A stretch of DNA of 64,000 bases from Chlamydiia bacterium (GTDB lineage: Bacteria > Chlamydiota > Chlamydiia > Chlamydiales > 2-12-FULL-49-11), in the NCBI GenBank assembly GCA_022601435.1, contig JAJACQ010000020.1, forward strand, positions 21,535-85,534. The letters run 5' to 3'. Each line of letters opens with the position of its first letter. The first letter of the stretch is position 1. The notes under the pieces are model-generated. The model had not been told where the DNA came from and searched no databases. It worked only from the letters and a program-made list of their open reading frames with translations. Positions 24,437 to 33,267 of the stretch are shown one piece after another. The translations under genes were made by a program, and so were the position numbers.

Positions 24437-26965
24437 TTACTTGATGATGTTGTTGGAGATGCATCTAGCCAGTTGCATCATGTCGAGGGGTTCCTTGTTT
24501 CCGAAAAACTTAGCCATCTTCTCATCGGGAACGATGAGGCGCTTGTTGTTTTCATCTTGGAGGTTGTTCTCCTTGATATAAACCCAGAGTTTTTTTGTGA
24601 TCTCACCACGAGTGAGTTCTTTTTCGCCGACTATGGCTTTTAAGGCATCAGATACATTTAAGAAAGGTGATGTACGCTTATTTCCGCCGGCAGCTTTCCC
24701 TCGCCCCTTCTTTTCATACGCTGTTTTTTGATGATCCTTATATTTTTCCTGAACTTCCTCGACGCTATTTGCAATGACATTGCAGTCTGGAAAATTTGAA
24801 CATGAGAAGAATGTCTTTCCGTAACGAGATTTTCTCTGCACGATATCTCCATCACATCCCTTGGCAGGGCACTTTGGAAGATTCTTTATTTGCACTTCCC
24901 CTTTTTTAGGGATGTTGATGATTGTTTTACATTTAGGATATGCAGCACATCCTAGGAAGTGACCAAATCTAGACGTCCGAACTTTCATTTCTCCATCACA
25001 TTTAGGGCATTTTTGATCCCAGTCAAAGTCATCAGCATATTCGCTTTTATCAATCTCTTTTTCACCTTCTATCGGTGCGCTATAATCACAATCTGGATAA
25101 CCAGAACAACCATAGAAGTATTTATCATTAGCAAAAACTTTGTTAAGCTTATTCTTTTTACATTTTGGGCAATCAAGATCGGTAGCAATTTTAGGAACAG
25201 TTGCTTCCTTTTTAGCTTTATCTACTTCAATTTTAAACTTATCCCAAAATTTTGCTAAAAACTTTTTCCAATCAGCTTTACTCTCTGCAATTTCATCAAG
25301 CTTTTGCTCCATTTCAGCTGTAAATTTTATATCCATTACATGGGTAAAATTCTCTTCAAGCATCTGACAGATCACTTTTCCTAGATCTGTTGGTATGAGA
25401 GTTCCTTTTTCTTTAATGGTATAGGCGCGACTTTGAATCTTATTCATAATCGCAGCGTATGTAGATGGTCTTCCAATACCTGATCTTTCCAGTTCTTTAA
25501 CAAGTGATGCTTCGGTAAATCGTGCAGGTGGTTTAGTAAAACTTTGAGTTGCTTCAATTTTTTCTAGAGGGAGTTTTTCTCCAACTTTTAGAGGAGGAAG
25601 AATAGTATCCTTTTCTGACACCTCATGATCAGTTTTTTCTTGGTAGGCAATTAAAAAACCTTTAAATTTAATGTTTGATCCAGTTAAACGCATGTTCATA
25701 TTCTTAATAGATTTATCTTTATGACCTTTTGGCATGGCATCGATGTCTACAGAAACAGTATCGTATATAGCGTCTTTCATTTGAGAAGCAAAGAAACGCT
25801 TCCAAATTAATGAATACAGTTTAAATTGATCTGAAGATAGAAACTGCTCCACTTTTTCTGGAGATTTTTCAAAGTTAGTAGGGCGTATTGCCTCGTGAGC
25901 ATCTTGAGCTGCTTTTTTAGATCCATATAGAGGAGATTTTGCAGGTAGATATTGATCGCCATAGATAAGGGAGATATGCGGTCTACATACAGATGCAGCC
26001 TCATTTGAAATACGAACAGAATCTGTTCTCATATAGGTAATCAAACCTTCTGAACCTTCTCCCATATCAATCCCTTCATAGAGATTTTGAGCAAGCATCA
26101 TAGTCTTTTTTGAGGAGAATCGATAGTGTCTAGAGGCTTCTTGTTGCAAGGTTGAGGTGATAAAAGGAGGCGCAGGTCGTCTTTTTCGCTCTTTTTTGTC
26201 GATCTTTGTGATCGTATATGTGGATTTATCCAGCGCATCTTTAACATTTTTTGCAGTTTTTTCGTTATTAATAAGATAAACTTTTTTCTTCTCTGTCTCT
26301 TCTTTTTCAACTCGCAAGTCGTTGACTGAATGAAGAGTAGAAACAAGAGTTTCTTTTCCTTTATTGAGGTGAGCAAAAAGATTCCAATATTCAATAGGGA
26401 TAAAAGCTTCGATTTCTCTTTCTCGGGTAACAACAATTAAAAGGGCAACTGATTGTACACGTCCTGCAGAAAGGGTATGGGTTGATCTTCTGATCTTTTG
26501 GTGAAGAATTGGAGAAATTTTGTATCCAACCATGCGGTCTAAAAATCGACGAGCTTGTTGGGCATCAACAAGATCCATATCTATGTCTCGAGGTTTTTTT
26601 ATAGCCGTTTTAACAGCCTCTTTAGTAATCTCGTTAAATGTAATTCGCTTATAAGGAGTGTTTTTAGGTAAGATGCTGGCAATATGCCAAGCAATGGCTT
26701 CTCCTTCTCTATCGGGGTCAGGGGAGAGGTAGACGGTTTCTACTTCTTTTGCGGCTTTTTTTAAGGCAGTGACAACCTTCTTTTTTCCTTCAAGTATTTC
26801 ATACTCAGGAGTAAAATTATTTTCTAAATCAATTCCAAATTTTTTAGCAGGCAGGTCTATAATATGACCAATTGAAGACTCAAAGAGATAATCACTACCT
26901 AAAAACTTTCTTAATGTCTTTATCTTAGCAGGGGACTCAACAATTATTAGCGCTTTTTTCTTCAT
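24437..26965 (-). CDS. topA: DNA topoisomerase I with C-terminal SWIB domain
   Basis: An 842-residue type IA topoisomerase that relaxes negative supercoils. The TOPRIM domain starts at residue 1 (KKALIIVESPAKIKTLRKFL) and carries DPDREGEAIAWH near residue 80. The catalytic tyrosine is in GLITYMRTDSVRIS near residue 305. Three C-terminal topo zinc fingers of C-x2-C type follow between residues ~600 and 740. The last ~75 residues (VSDALKAIVGEKELTRGEIT to the end) form a SWIB/MDM2-like domain, an architecture characteristic of chlamydiae and possibly chromatin-like in function, since the domain is otherwise eukaryotic. Upstream it faces the glycosyltransferase array divergently across about 250 bases. 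Confidence 0.96.
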   Translation of the reverse strand: MKKKALIIVESPAKIKTLRKFLGSDYLFESSIGHIIDLPAKKFGIDLENNFTPEYEILEGKKKVVTALKKAAKEVETVYLSPDPDREGEAIAWHIASILPKNTPYKRITFNEITKEAVKTAIKKPRDIDMDLVDAQQARRFLDRMVGYKISPILHQKIRRSTHTLSAGRVQSVALLIVVTREREIEAFIPIEYWNLFAHLNKGKETLVSTLHSVNDLRVEKEETEKKKVYLINNEKTAKNVKDALDKSTYTITKIDKKERKRRPAPPFITSTLQQEASRHYRFSSKKTMMLAQNLYEGIDMGEGSEGLITYMRTDSVRISNEAASVCRPHISLIYGDQYLPAKSPLYGSKKAAQDAHEAIRPTNFEKSPEKVEQFLSSDQFKLYSLIWKRFFASQMKDAIYDTVSVDIDAMPKGHKDKSIKNMNMRLTGSNIKFKGFLIAYQEKTDHEVSEKDTILPPLKVGEKLPLEKIEATQSFTKPPARFTEASLVKELERSGIGRPSTYAAIMNKIQSRAYTIKEKGTLIPTDLGKVICQMLEENFTHVMDIKFTAEMEQKLDEIAESKADWKKFLAKFWDKFKIEVDKAKKEATVPKIATDLDCPKCKKNKLNKVFANDKYFYGCSGYPDCDYSAPIEGEKEIDKSEYADDFDWDQKCPKCDGEMKVRTSRFGHFLGCAAYPKCKTIINIPKKGEVQIKNLPKCPAKGCDGDIVQRKSRYGKTFFSCSNFPDCNVIANSVEEVQEKYKDHQKTAYEKKGRGKAAGGNKRTSPFLNVSDALKAIVGEKELTRGEITKKLWVYIKENNLQDENNKRLIVPDEKMAKFFGNKEPLDMMQLARCISNNIIK

Positions 26966-27157
26966 CTACTTTACTTTCTGTCTTTTAATCTTTTATTACT
27001 AATTATAGAATTAATTTTAAATAAAAATTTTATGGTTTGACTTTGCTTCTCACACCTTTAGGACTAAGGATAGGAAAAGATCCCTATTAAAAACAAGTAA
27101 AGCTTTCAAAATGTGACAAAAAAATCTTTTTTTACATACAAAAACTTTAGAGTTATC

Positions 27158-27198
27158 TTTTATAAGTTGTAAAAAAAGATAAGGTTAGCTATTTTTTT
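27158..27198 (+). promoter_or_regulatory. Promoter repeat of glycosyltransferase array, copy 1
   Basis: A 41-base sequence identical to 28147-28187. It contains TTGTAA (27167-27172), a 17-base spacer and TATTTT (27190-27195), the form of a sigma-70-type promoter, 21 bases before the ATG of the first array gene. Confidence 0.65.
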
Positions 27199-27216
27199 TA
27201 ATAACAGAAGAGAAGA

Positions 27217-28113
27217 ATGAAAACATTATTTGTAATTTATCTAGCTTCGATTCTTTCTTTGAGTGCATCTGGAGTTGATTTAGTTGTCTTTTCTTACAAT
27301 CGACCTATGCAATTATATGCTTTGTTAGAATCCATTGAAAAGTATGTATCTAATATAAAACATTTGTATGTGCTTTGCAGAAGTGATTCTGCCTATAAAG
27401 AAGGTTATAGAATTGTTCAAAAAGACTTTGTTAAAGCAGAGTTTATATTCCAAGATGAAAATAAGCAAAAAGAATACGCAATGTTTAAGCCACTGTTAGT
27501 GGACTTAGTATTAAATAAGGAACGATCGGATTCAGATTATTGCCTTTTTGCTGTTGATGATAACATTGTTTTTGATTACTTTGACTTAAATGAGCATAGA
27601 TCTTTTTTGGAAAGTCACTCAGATATTTATGCTTTTTTTTATAGGTTGGGACAAAATATATCAAAACAGGAATATACTAGAAGAGGGAATCCTGTTTTAC
27701 CTTTGTTTAATGATCATAATTCAAATATTTTATCGTGGAAATTTTCGGAGGGCTCAATGGTTTGGCACTATCCTAATAATGTTGATTTTACATTATATAG
27801 AAAGGATCAGATAAAAGATGCTATTTTGAATATAAGATACAACGATCCAAATCAGTTTGAGGGGAAATGGTGTCTTGTTGTTCCTAAGGCGTTAAAAGGT
27901 GCTTGTTGCCGTCATAGTAAAATTGTTAATATCCCAATGAATCGTGTAAATACATCTGCATTAAATAAATTTATTGGTACTTATACGATCAATGAGTTGA
28001 ATAATCTCTTTCTTGAAGGAAAGAAATTAGATATTAGTTTTGTGGATTCAACTATGGTTAACTCTGTTCATCAAAATTTTGCATTTAAATTTATTGATCG
28101 AGTTAAGAAATAA
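27217..28113 (+). CDS. Exported GT-A-fold glycosyltransferase-like protein (array gene 1)
   Basis: A 298-residue protein with a signal peptide (residues 1-18, ending LSASG) and a GT-A-like nucleotide-sugar fold: VDLVVFSYNRPMQLYALLES at residue 20, CLFAVDDNIVFD near residue 109 (acidic DDN at the DxD position), and YPNNVDFTLYRKD near residue 188. Family not named; the fold call is inference from the pattern. Its closest relative is the next gene, of equal length and colinear similarity. The predicted export is unusual for enzymes that need cytoplasmic nucleotide sugars and points to a secreted role. Base composition is markedly AT-rich. Confidence 0.7.
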   Translation: MKTLFVIYLASILSLSASGVDLVVFSYNRPMQLYALLESIEKYVSNIKHLYVLCRSDSAYKEGYRIVQKDFVKAEFIFQDENKQKEYAMFKPLLVDLVLNKERSDSDYCLFAVDDNIVFDYFDLNEHRSFLESHSDIYAFFYRLGQNISKQEYTRRGNPVLPLFNDHNSNILSWKFSEGSMVWHYPNNVDFTLYRKDQIKDAILNIRYNDPNQFEGKWCLVVPKALKGACCRHSKIVNIPMNRVNTSALNKFIGTYTINELNNLFLEGKKLDISFVDSTMVNSVHQNFAFKFIDRVKK

Positions 28114-28146
28114 ACAATTTGTTTTTCAAATGTTTTTAAAAACGAA

Positions 28147-28187
28147 TTTTATAAGTTGTAAAAAAAGATAAGGTTAGCTATTTTTTT
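28147..28187 (+). promoter_or_regulatory. Promoter repeat of glycosyltransferase array, copy 2
   Basis: Perfect 41-base duplicate of 27158-27198, again with TTGTAA (28156-28161), 17-base spacer and TATTTT (28179-28184), 20 bases before the second array gene. The surrounding sequence is not identical, so the promoter is better conserved than the coding copies. Confidence 0.65.
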
Positions 28188-28203
28188 AGAAAAAAAGGGC
28201 CAT

Positions 28204-29091
28204 ATGAAATCATTTTTTTTAATTTCCTTGTTTTCGATTTTTTCAATCTTTTCAGAAGGTGTTGATATCATCATATTTTCTTATAATAGGCCAATGCAGC
28301 TTTATGCCTTACTTGAATCGATTGATGAGCGAGTTTCAAACTACAATAATGTCTATGTAGTTTGTAGATCTGATCTTCAATATCAAGAAGGATATAAGAT
28401 AGTAGAAAATGATTTTGATTATGCAGAGTTTTTGTATCAGCCACAAAATAAGCGTCAAGCTTTTGCTACGTTTAAACCAATGCTATTAAAGCTTATATTT
28501 AAAGAAGATAACGTCTCAGATTACTGCTTGTTTGCAGTAGATGATAACATTGTTATGGATGATATTAATTTATTAGAAAGCAGAAACTTTTTAGAGAATA
28601 ATAATGATGTCTATGCATTTTTTTATCGGTTAGGCAAAAACATTGAAAAGCAGGACTATACTGAAATTGGCTATTCAGGCGTTCCAATAATGGCCAAACA
28701 TAAAGAAGATATTTTCTCGTGGAAATTTTCTGATGGAAAGATTGATTGGAATTATCCTAATAATGTAGATTTTACTCTGTACCGCAAAAAGCATCTCAAA
28801 CAAGATATTCCAAAACTTAAGTTTATTAATCCGAACCATTTTGAAGGATCCTGGTCCAGGAAAGTACCAAAAGCAAGGCATGGAGCATGCTATGCTCATA
28901 GCAGAGTCGTTAATATTCCAATGAATAGAGTTAACAATACGCATCCAAATAGAACTATTGGGAATTACTCTGCAAAAGAATTAAATGATCTTTTTTTAGA
29001 AGGGAAAAAAATTGATATATATTCGATTGATTCATCGTTAGTTAGATCTGTTCATCAAGATATGGCTTTTAGTTTTATAGAGAGAGGGTAA
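28204..29091 (+). CDS. Exported GT-A-fold glycosyltransferase-like protein (array gene 2)
   Basis: A 295-residue tandem paralogue of array gene 1, aligned end to end: VDIIIFSYNRPMQLYALLES at residue 20, CLFAVDDNIVMDD near residue 109, YPNNVDFTLYRKKHL near residue 188 and HGACYAHSRVVNIPMNRVNN near residue 223. Signal peptide MKSFFLISLFSIFSIFSEG. The AVDDNIV acidic motif is intact in both, and so is the PMNRVN motif, suggesting both are functional. Its stop abuts the ATG of the next gene, so it heads the coupled run of five GT2 genes. Confidence 0.7.
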   Translation: MKSFFLISLFSIFSIFSEGVDIIIFSYNRPMQLYALLESIDERVSNYNNVYVVCRSDLQYQEGYKIVENDFDYAEFLYQPQNKRQAFATFKPMLLKLIFKEDNVSDYCLFAVDDNIVMDDINLLESRNFLENNNDVYAFFYRLGKNIEKQDYTEIGYSGVPIMAKHKEDIFSWKFSDGKIDWNYPNNVDFTLYRKKHLKQDIPKLKFINPNHFEGSWSRKVPKARHGACYAHSRVVNIPMNRVNNTHPNRTIGNYSAKELNDLFLEGKKIDIYSIDSSLVRSVHQDMAFSFIERG

Positions 29092-29928
29092 ATGAAGCAT
29101 TTTTTCTTTATTTTCATTGTTATAAGAATTTTTGCTCAAGAGCTAAATGTGGCGCCGCAGATCCTTGATTCAAAGATAGAGAAAAAATTAGTTGTTTGTA
29201 TTGCTTCCTTTAATAATGAGAAATACTTCAAAAGAAACCTCAGCTCTGTTTTTTCACAAAATTATTCAAATTATAGAGTTATATATGTTGATGATGCCTC
29301 AACAGATGAAACATTTAACCTTGTTTCTGATTATATCAAAGAAAGTGGTTATAAGGATAAAGTTGAACTTATACGAAATGATTCGAATTTAGGGGCTATG
29401 TGTAATCATTACAATATGGTGTCTTCTTGTGATGATGATGAAATAATTGTCACTTTAGATGGAGATGATTGGTTTTTAACGGATAGTGCACTACAAAGAG
29501 TGAATCAAGCATACTTAGATCCAAATGTATGGGTTACTTATGGAAGCTTTAGACACTGGCCGGGGAAATGGGAAAGTAAGAATATTTGTGTGCCATTAGA
29601 AGATTTAAAAGAAGGCAGACATAGAGAGCAAGAATTTATTTGGTCTCACATTAGAACTTTTTATGCAGGGTTATTCAAGCAAATACCAATTAAGCAGTTT
29701 AAAAATGATGAGGGCCTCTTTTTTTCTGTCGCTTGTGATGTCGCTATTATGCTTAATTTGATTGATTTGGCAAGAGAGCATGTCTATTGTATTCCAGAGA
29801 TATTATATAGTTACAATGTAGAAACGCCAATAAGAGATTTTAGGAAGGGAAAGCGAAAAATGAGACGTGTTACCAAATTCATTTCAGAAAGAGTTCCTCT
29901 TGATAGAGCTGATAGTTGGAGTCTTTAA
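29092..29928 (+). CDS. Exported family 2 glycosyltransferase (array gene 3)
   Basis: A 278-residue protein with a short signal peptide (MKHFFFIFIVIRIFA) followed by a family 2 glycosyltransferase domain: LVVCIASFNNEKYFKRNLSS near residue 33, VIYVDDASTDETF near residue 63, and the DxD motif IIVTLDGDDWF near residue 118. C-terminal WSHIRTFYAGLFKQIP and HVYCIPEILYSYNVETP complete the family. GT2 enzymes transfer sugar from a nucleotide donor; acceptor unknown. The ATG follows the preceding stop with no gap, so translation is probably coupled. One of five closely related consecutive genes. Confidence 0.8.
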   Translation: MKHFFFIFIVIRIFAQELNVAPQILDSKIEKKLVVCIASFNNEKYFKRNLSSVFSQNYSNYRVIYVDDASTDETFNLVSDYIKESGYKDKVELIRNDSNLGAMCNHYNMVSSCDDDEIIVTLDGDDWFLTDSALQRVNQAYLDPNVWVTYGSFRHWPGKWESKNICVPLEDLKEGRHREQEFIWSHIRTFYAGLFKQIPIKQFKNDEGLFFSVACDVAIMLNLIDLAREHVYCIPEILYSYNVETPIRDFRKGKRKMRRVTKFISERVPLDRADSWSL

Positions 29929-30750
29929 GTGAAAAGAGTTCTTGTTTGTTTAGTGTTAGTTTTAAGAATTTTTGCCATAAGCTATAACTACGCGCCCAAG
30001 AGATTAAATAGTTTTGAAAAAAAAATTGTTGTTTGTATCTTTGCTTGTAATGATGAACAGTATTTAGAAAGAAATTTGGATTCAATTTTTAAGCAAGATT
30101 ATTCTAATTATCGCGTTCTATATGTTGATGATGCTTCAGTTGATGACACCTTTTTAAGGGTTTTTAATTATGTTAAGAATAACTCATTAGAAGAAAGGGT
30201 TAAGTTATATCAAAATGATAAAACCTTAGGAGCTATGAGTAATTTTTATTCGATGGCTCATAAATGTGATGATGAAGAAATCGTAATTTTTGTTCGAGGC
30301 TGTGATTGGTTTGCAACTAACAATGATTTTAAGCGTATAAATCAAGCTTATTTAGATTCAAATGTTTGGGCAACATATGGAAGTTGTCAAGTTTATCCTA
30401 ACAAATCAATTTGCTTAGGTAGGGTTTTAAGGCTAGATCTTCTTGAGAAAAGAATGCATAGAGGCTTGCCTTTTGCTATGCATCAAGTCTATACCTGTTA
30501 TGGAAGTTTGTTTAAAAAGATTCCTAAAGAATCTTTTCTAGATAGAAATGGTGAATTTTATTCTCAGGCATGGAGTTTGGCTCTTATAGTCAGTTTAATA
30601 GATGTAGCAGGTAATCATGCTTATTGTATTCCAGAGATAGGATATACAGTTAATGTTGAGAAGTCCTTTAAAGATGATAGGCGATTATGCCAAGAAAGGC
30701 AAATTAGAAAGAATCCTATATTGGATAAAATTGAGAAGTTGGAGTTATAG
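29929..30750 (+). CDS. Exported GT2-like protein with lost DxD motif (array gene 4)
   Basis: A 273-residue paralogue of array gene 3. The fold elements remain (IVVCIFACNDEQYLERNLDS near residue 31, VLYVDDASVDDTF near residue 62), but the metal-binding DGDDWF of its neighbours reads RGCDWF (in VIFVRGCDWFATN near residue 121), removing the first acidic residues. The C-terminal TFYAGLFK becomes TCYGSLFK. The enzyme is therefore probably inactive or has changed role. Starts with GTG directly after the previous stop; TAG/GTG overlap with the next gene. Confidence 0.72.
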   Translation: MKRVLVCLVLVLRIFAISYNYAPKRLNSFEKKIVVCIFACNDEQYLERNLDSIFKQDYSNYRVLYVDDASVDDTFLRVFNYVKNNSLEERVKLYQNDKTLGAMSNFYSMAHKCDDEEIVIFVRGCDWFATNNDFKRINQAYLDSNVWATYGSCQVYPNKSICLGRVLRLDLLEKRMHRGLPFAMHQVYTCYGSLFKKIPKESFLDRNGEFYSQAWSLALIVSLIDVAGNHAYCIPEIGYTVNVEKSFKDDRRLCQERQIRKNPILDKIEKLEL

Positions 30751-31592
30751 TGAGATTTTTATATTTATTAGTGTTAATAAGGTTATGTGGTTTTTCATCG
30801 GAATATAACTACGCCCCTCGAGTTGTAAATTCTTTTGAAGAAAAAAAATTTGTAATTTGTATTCCCTCATATAATAATGAGAAATATTTCAAGAGAAATT
30901 TAGATTCTGTGTTTATGCAGAAGTATAAGAATTATAGAGTTATTTATGTAGATGATTCATCTAAGGATAGAACTTATGAGCTTGTATTAGATTATGTTAA
31001 AAACTCCCACTACAAGAATAAAATTGAAGTCATTCATAATTCCAAGAATAAAGGGGCCATGCGCAACTTATATGATATGATTCATTCATGTAGTGATGAT
31101 GAGATAATCATAACTTTGGATGGCGATGATTGGTTTTCTCATAATTTGGTTTTACGCAGAATAAATCAAGCATATTTAGACCCAAATGTATGGGTGACAT
31201 ATGGAACGTATCAACATTACCCAGGAAATTTTGTCAGTCTAAACAAGGCAGTTCGTTTTGAGGATCTTAAAAATGGAAGACATCGAGAGATGGATTTTAT
31301 GTGGTCGCACTTAAGGACTTTTTATGCGGGTCTATTTAAGAAAATTCCGAAGGAATTATTTTTAGATGATGAGGGTAATTTTTTGTCTATGGCATGGGAT
31401 GTGGCCATTATGTTTAATTTAATTGACATGGTAGGAGAACATATATATTTTATTCCTCAAATCACTTATAGGTATAATGTTGAGACTCCTTTAAATGACT
31501 ATAAGGTGAATTTAGAAAAGCAGGTAAGGCTTGAAAAGATGATTAGAAGAAGACCTGCTTTAAGCAAACTAGAACATTGGGAACCAAAATGA
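30750..31592 (+). CDS. Exported family 2 glycosyltransferase (array gene 5)
   Basis: A 280-residue GT2 protein: signal peptide MRFLYLLVLIRLCGFSS, FVICIPSYNNEKYFKRNLDS near residue 33, VIYVDDSSKDRTYEL near residue 64 and IIITLDGDDWF near residue 119. LRTFYAGLFKKIP and ITYRYNVETPLNDY are as in array gene 3. The DxD is intact. Starts with GTG, overlapping the previous stop by one base. The five GT2 genes share the YNYAPR or NVAPQ segment just after the signal peptide, which may mark a common processing site or an exposed mature N-terminus. Confidence 0.8.
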   Translation: MRFLYLLVLIRLCGFSSEYNYAPRVVNSFEEKKFVICIPSYNNEKYFKRNLDSVFMQKYKNYRVIYVDDSSKDRTYELVLDYVKNSHYKNKIEVIHNSKNKGAMRNLYDMIHSCSDDEIIITLDGDDWFSHNLVLRRINQAYLDPNVWVTYGTYQHYPGNFVSLNKAVRFEDLKNGRHREMDFMWSHLRTFYAGLFKKIPKELFLDDEGNFLSMAWDVAIMFNLIDMVGEHIYFIPQITYRYNVETPLNDYKVNLEKQVRLEKMIRRRPALSKLEHWEPK

Positions 31593-32428
31593 AACAATTA
31601 ATCTATTCTATATTTTTATTTATTACACTATTTTCAAATGATTATAATCATGCACCTAGAATAAATGATCAAATTATTGAGAAGAAGTTTGTTGTTGGGA
31701 TAGCATCTTATAATAATGAAAAATACTTTAAGAAAAATCTAGACTCAGTTTTTTTACAAAACTACAAAAATTTTAGGGTTATTTATTCAGATGATGCTTC
31801 CACTGATAATACATGGGATTTCATAAATAAATATATTGATGAAAGAGGGTTGGGAGATAGAATTACTTTAAGGCATAATTCAAAAAATAAAGGAGCAATG
31901 TATAACCATTATCAAATGGTAAATAGTTGTACAGATGATGAAATTTATGTTTCTTTAGATGGTGATGATTGGTTTTCTTGTAAAAATGTCTTGAAAAGAT
32001 TAAATCAGGCCTATTTAGATGAAGATGTTTGGATGACTTATGGAAATGAAATACTTTTTCCTGAAGGAAGACTAGGTGCGGATAGAAAGTTAAGAAAGAA
32101 TATTTTGGCAGATGGAAAGCATCGAGAGTTACCTTTTATATATGCCCCTCCGAGATCGTTTTATGCAGGACTTTTTAAGAAAATTCCAACTCACCTTTTT
32201 CAGGACCAAGAAGGGCAATTTTTTTCAACATCATGTGATGTGGCTTATATGTTAAACATGATTGATATGGCAAGAGATCATGTCTACTATATTGATGATG
32301 TTTTGTATGTTTATAATAGAGAAACAGCTTTAAATGATTTTAAGAAAATACCTGAAAAGCAACTTCAAATTGAAAAAATAATTCGACAAAGAGAACCCCT
32401 AAAACCTGTTGACCATTGGAGTGATTAA
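31589..32428 (+). CDS. Exported family 2 glycosyltransferase (array gene 6)
   Basis: A 279-residue GT2 paralogue with signal peptide MKQLIYSIFLFITLFSN and the post-signal motif DYNHAPR. Catalytic elements are intact: FVVGIASYNNEKYFKKNLDS near residue 32, VIYSDDASTDNTW near residue 63 and IYVSLDGDDWFSC near residue 117. I use the ATG at 31589, which overlaps the preceding stop as ATGA; the longer frame starting at TTG 31577 would place charged residues before the signal peptide. The C-terminal RSFYAGLFKKIPTHLF and HVYYIDDVLYVYNRET match the other members. Confidence 0.8.
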   Translation: MKQLIYSIFLFITLFSNDYNHAPRINDQIIEKKFVVGIASYNNEKYFKKNLDSVFLQNYKNFRVIYSDDASTDNTWDFINKYIDERGLGDRITLRHNSKNKGAMYNHYQMVNSCTDDEIYVSLDGDDWFSCKNVLKRLNQAYLDEDVWMTYGNEILFPEGRLGADRKLRKNILADGKHRELPFIYAPPRSFYAGLFKKIPTHLFQDQEGQFFSTSCDVAYMLNMIDMARDHVYYIDDVLYVYNRETALNDFKKIPEKQLQIEKIIRQREPLKPVDHWSD

Positions 32429-33267
32429 TGAAACTATTATATCTTTCACTATTATTTATTAGCTGCTTATTCTGTAATTTATTTGAATACAATATTGCAC
32501 ATAATTTTAATGAAGCAGATTATGAAAGACCAATTGTTGTTTGCATACCGTCTTATAATAATGAAGATGTCTGTATAGCTTGTCTAGACTCTGTTTTTTC
32601 ACAGAAGTATAGTAATTTTAGAGTTATCTATGTCAACGATGCCTCTATAGATGATACGTCTAATTTGATAGAGGATTATATTTGGAAAAATAATCTTTCT
32701 GATAAAATTGTTATTATCAACAATTTAAAAAATAAAGGTATGCTTTCAAATCATATCCTTATGGCTAATTTATGTGAAGATAACGAGATTATAGTTTCTT
32801 TAGATGGAGATGATAAGTTTTCTAGTGAGTATTCTTTGGCACGAATTAATAGCGCCTATATGGATTCTGATGTCTGGGTCACATATGGACAATTTAAAGA
32901 AGAAGGGGAAACGTATCCTCATAAAGCGCGGCCTTTTATAAAGTATAAACTCCATCCAAGAATTATTAGAAAGATGCCTTTTATGTTTATGCAGCCAAGA
33001 ACCTACTATGCAGGCTTATTTAAGCAAATTCCAAAAAGTTATTTTCAAATAAACAATAGCTATTATCCAACAGCAGGTGATGTTGCTATCATGACTTATT
33101 TAATTGATTTAGCAAGGGAGCATACTTTTTTTATTCCGGAAGTTATTTATACCTATAATACTAAAAATCCGATAAATGATCATAAGGTAGATAGAGAACT
33201 TCAATTAGAATATGAAAAGATAATTAAAAGAAGGAAGCCCTTAGAGCATGCTGAAGCCCCATTTTAA
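32428..33267 (+). CDS. Exported family 2 glycosyltransferase (array gene 7)
   Basis: A 279-residue GT2 protein, the most divergent of the intact members. Signal peptide MKLLYLSLLFISCLFCN, then IVVCIPSYNNEDVCIACLDS near residue 37, VIYVNDASIDDTS near residue 67 and IIVSLDGDDKFSS near residue 122 (Lys replaces the Trp after DGDD). RTYYAGLFKQIPKSYF and HTFFIPEVIYTYNTKNP follow. A TAATG overlap of one base couples it to gene 6. Its stop overlaps that of the convergent NamZ gene by three bases, so it ends the array. Confidence 0.78.
   Translation: MKLLYLSLLFISCLFCNLFEYNIAHNFNEADYERPIVVCIPSYNNEDVCIACLDSVFSQKYSNFRVIYVNDASIDDTSNLIEDYIWKNNLSDKIVIINNLKNKGMLSNHILMANLCEDNEIIVSLDGDDKFSSEYSLARINSAYMDSDVWVTYGQFKEEGETYPHKARPFIKYKLHPRIIRKMPFMFMQPRTYYAGLFKQIPKSYFQINNSYYPTAGDVAIMTYLIDLAREHTFFIPEVIYTYNTKNPINDHKVDRELQLEYEKIIKRRKPLEHAEAPF

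Noticed and set aside
25140..25367. Several plus-strand frames opposite topA
   Set aside because: These are antisense shadows of the zinc-finger and linker region of topA, with no RBS or recognisable product.
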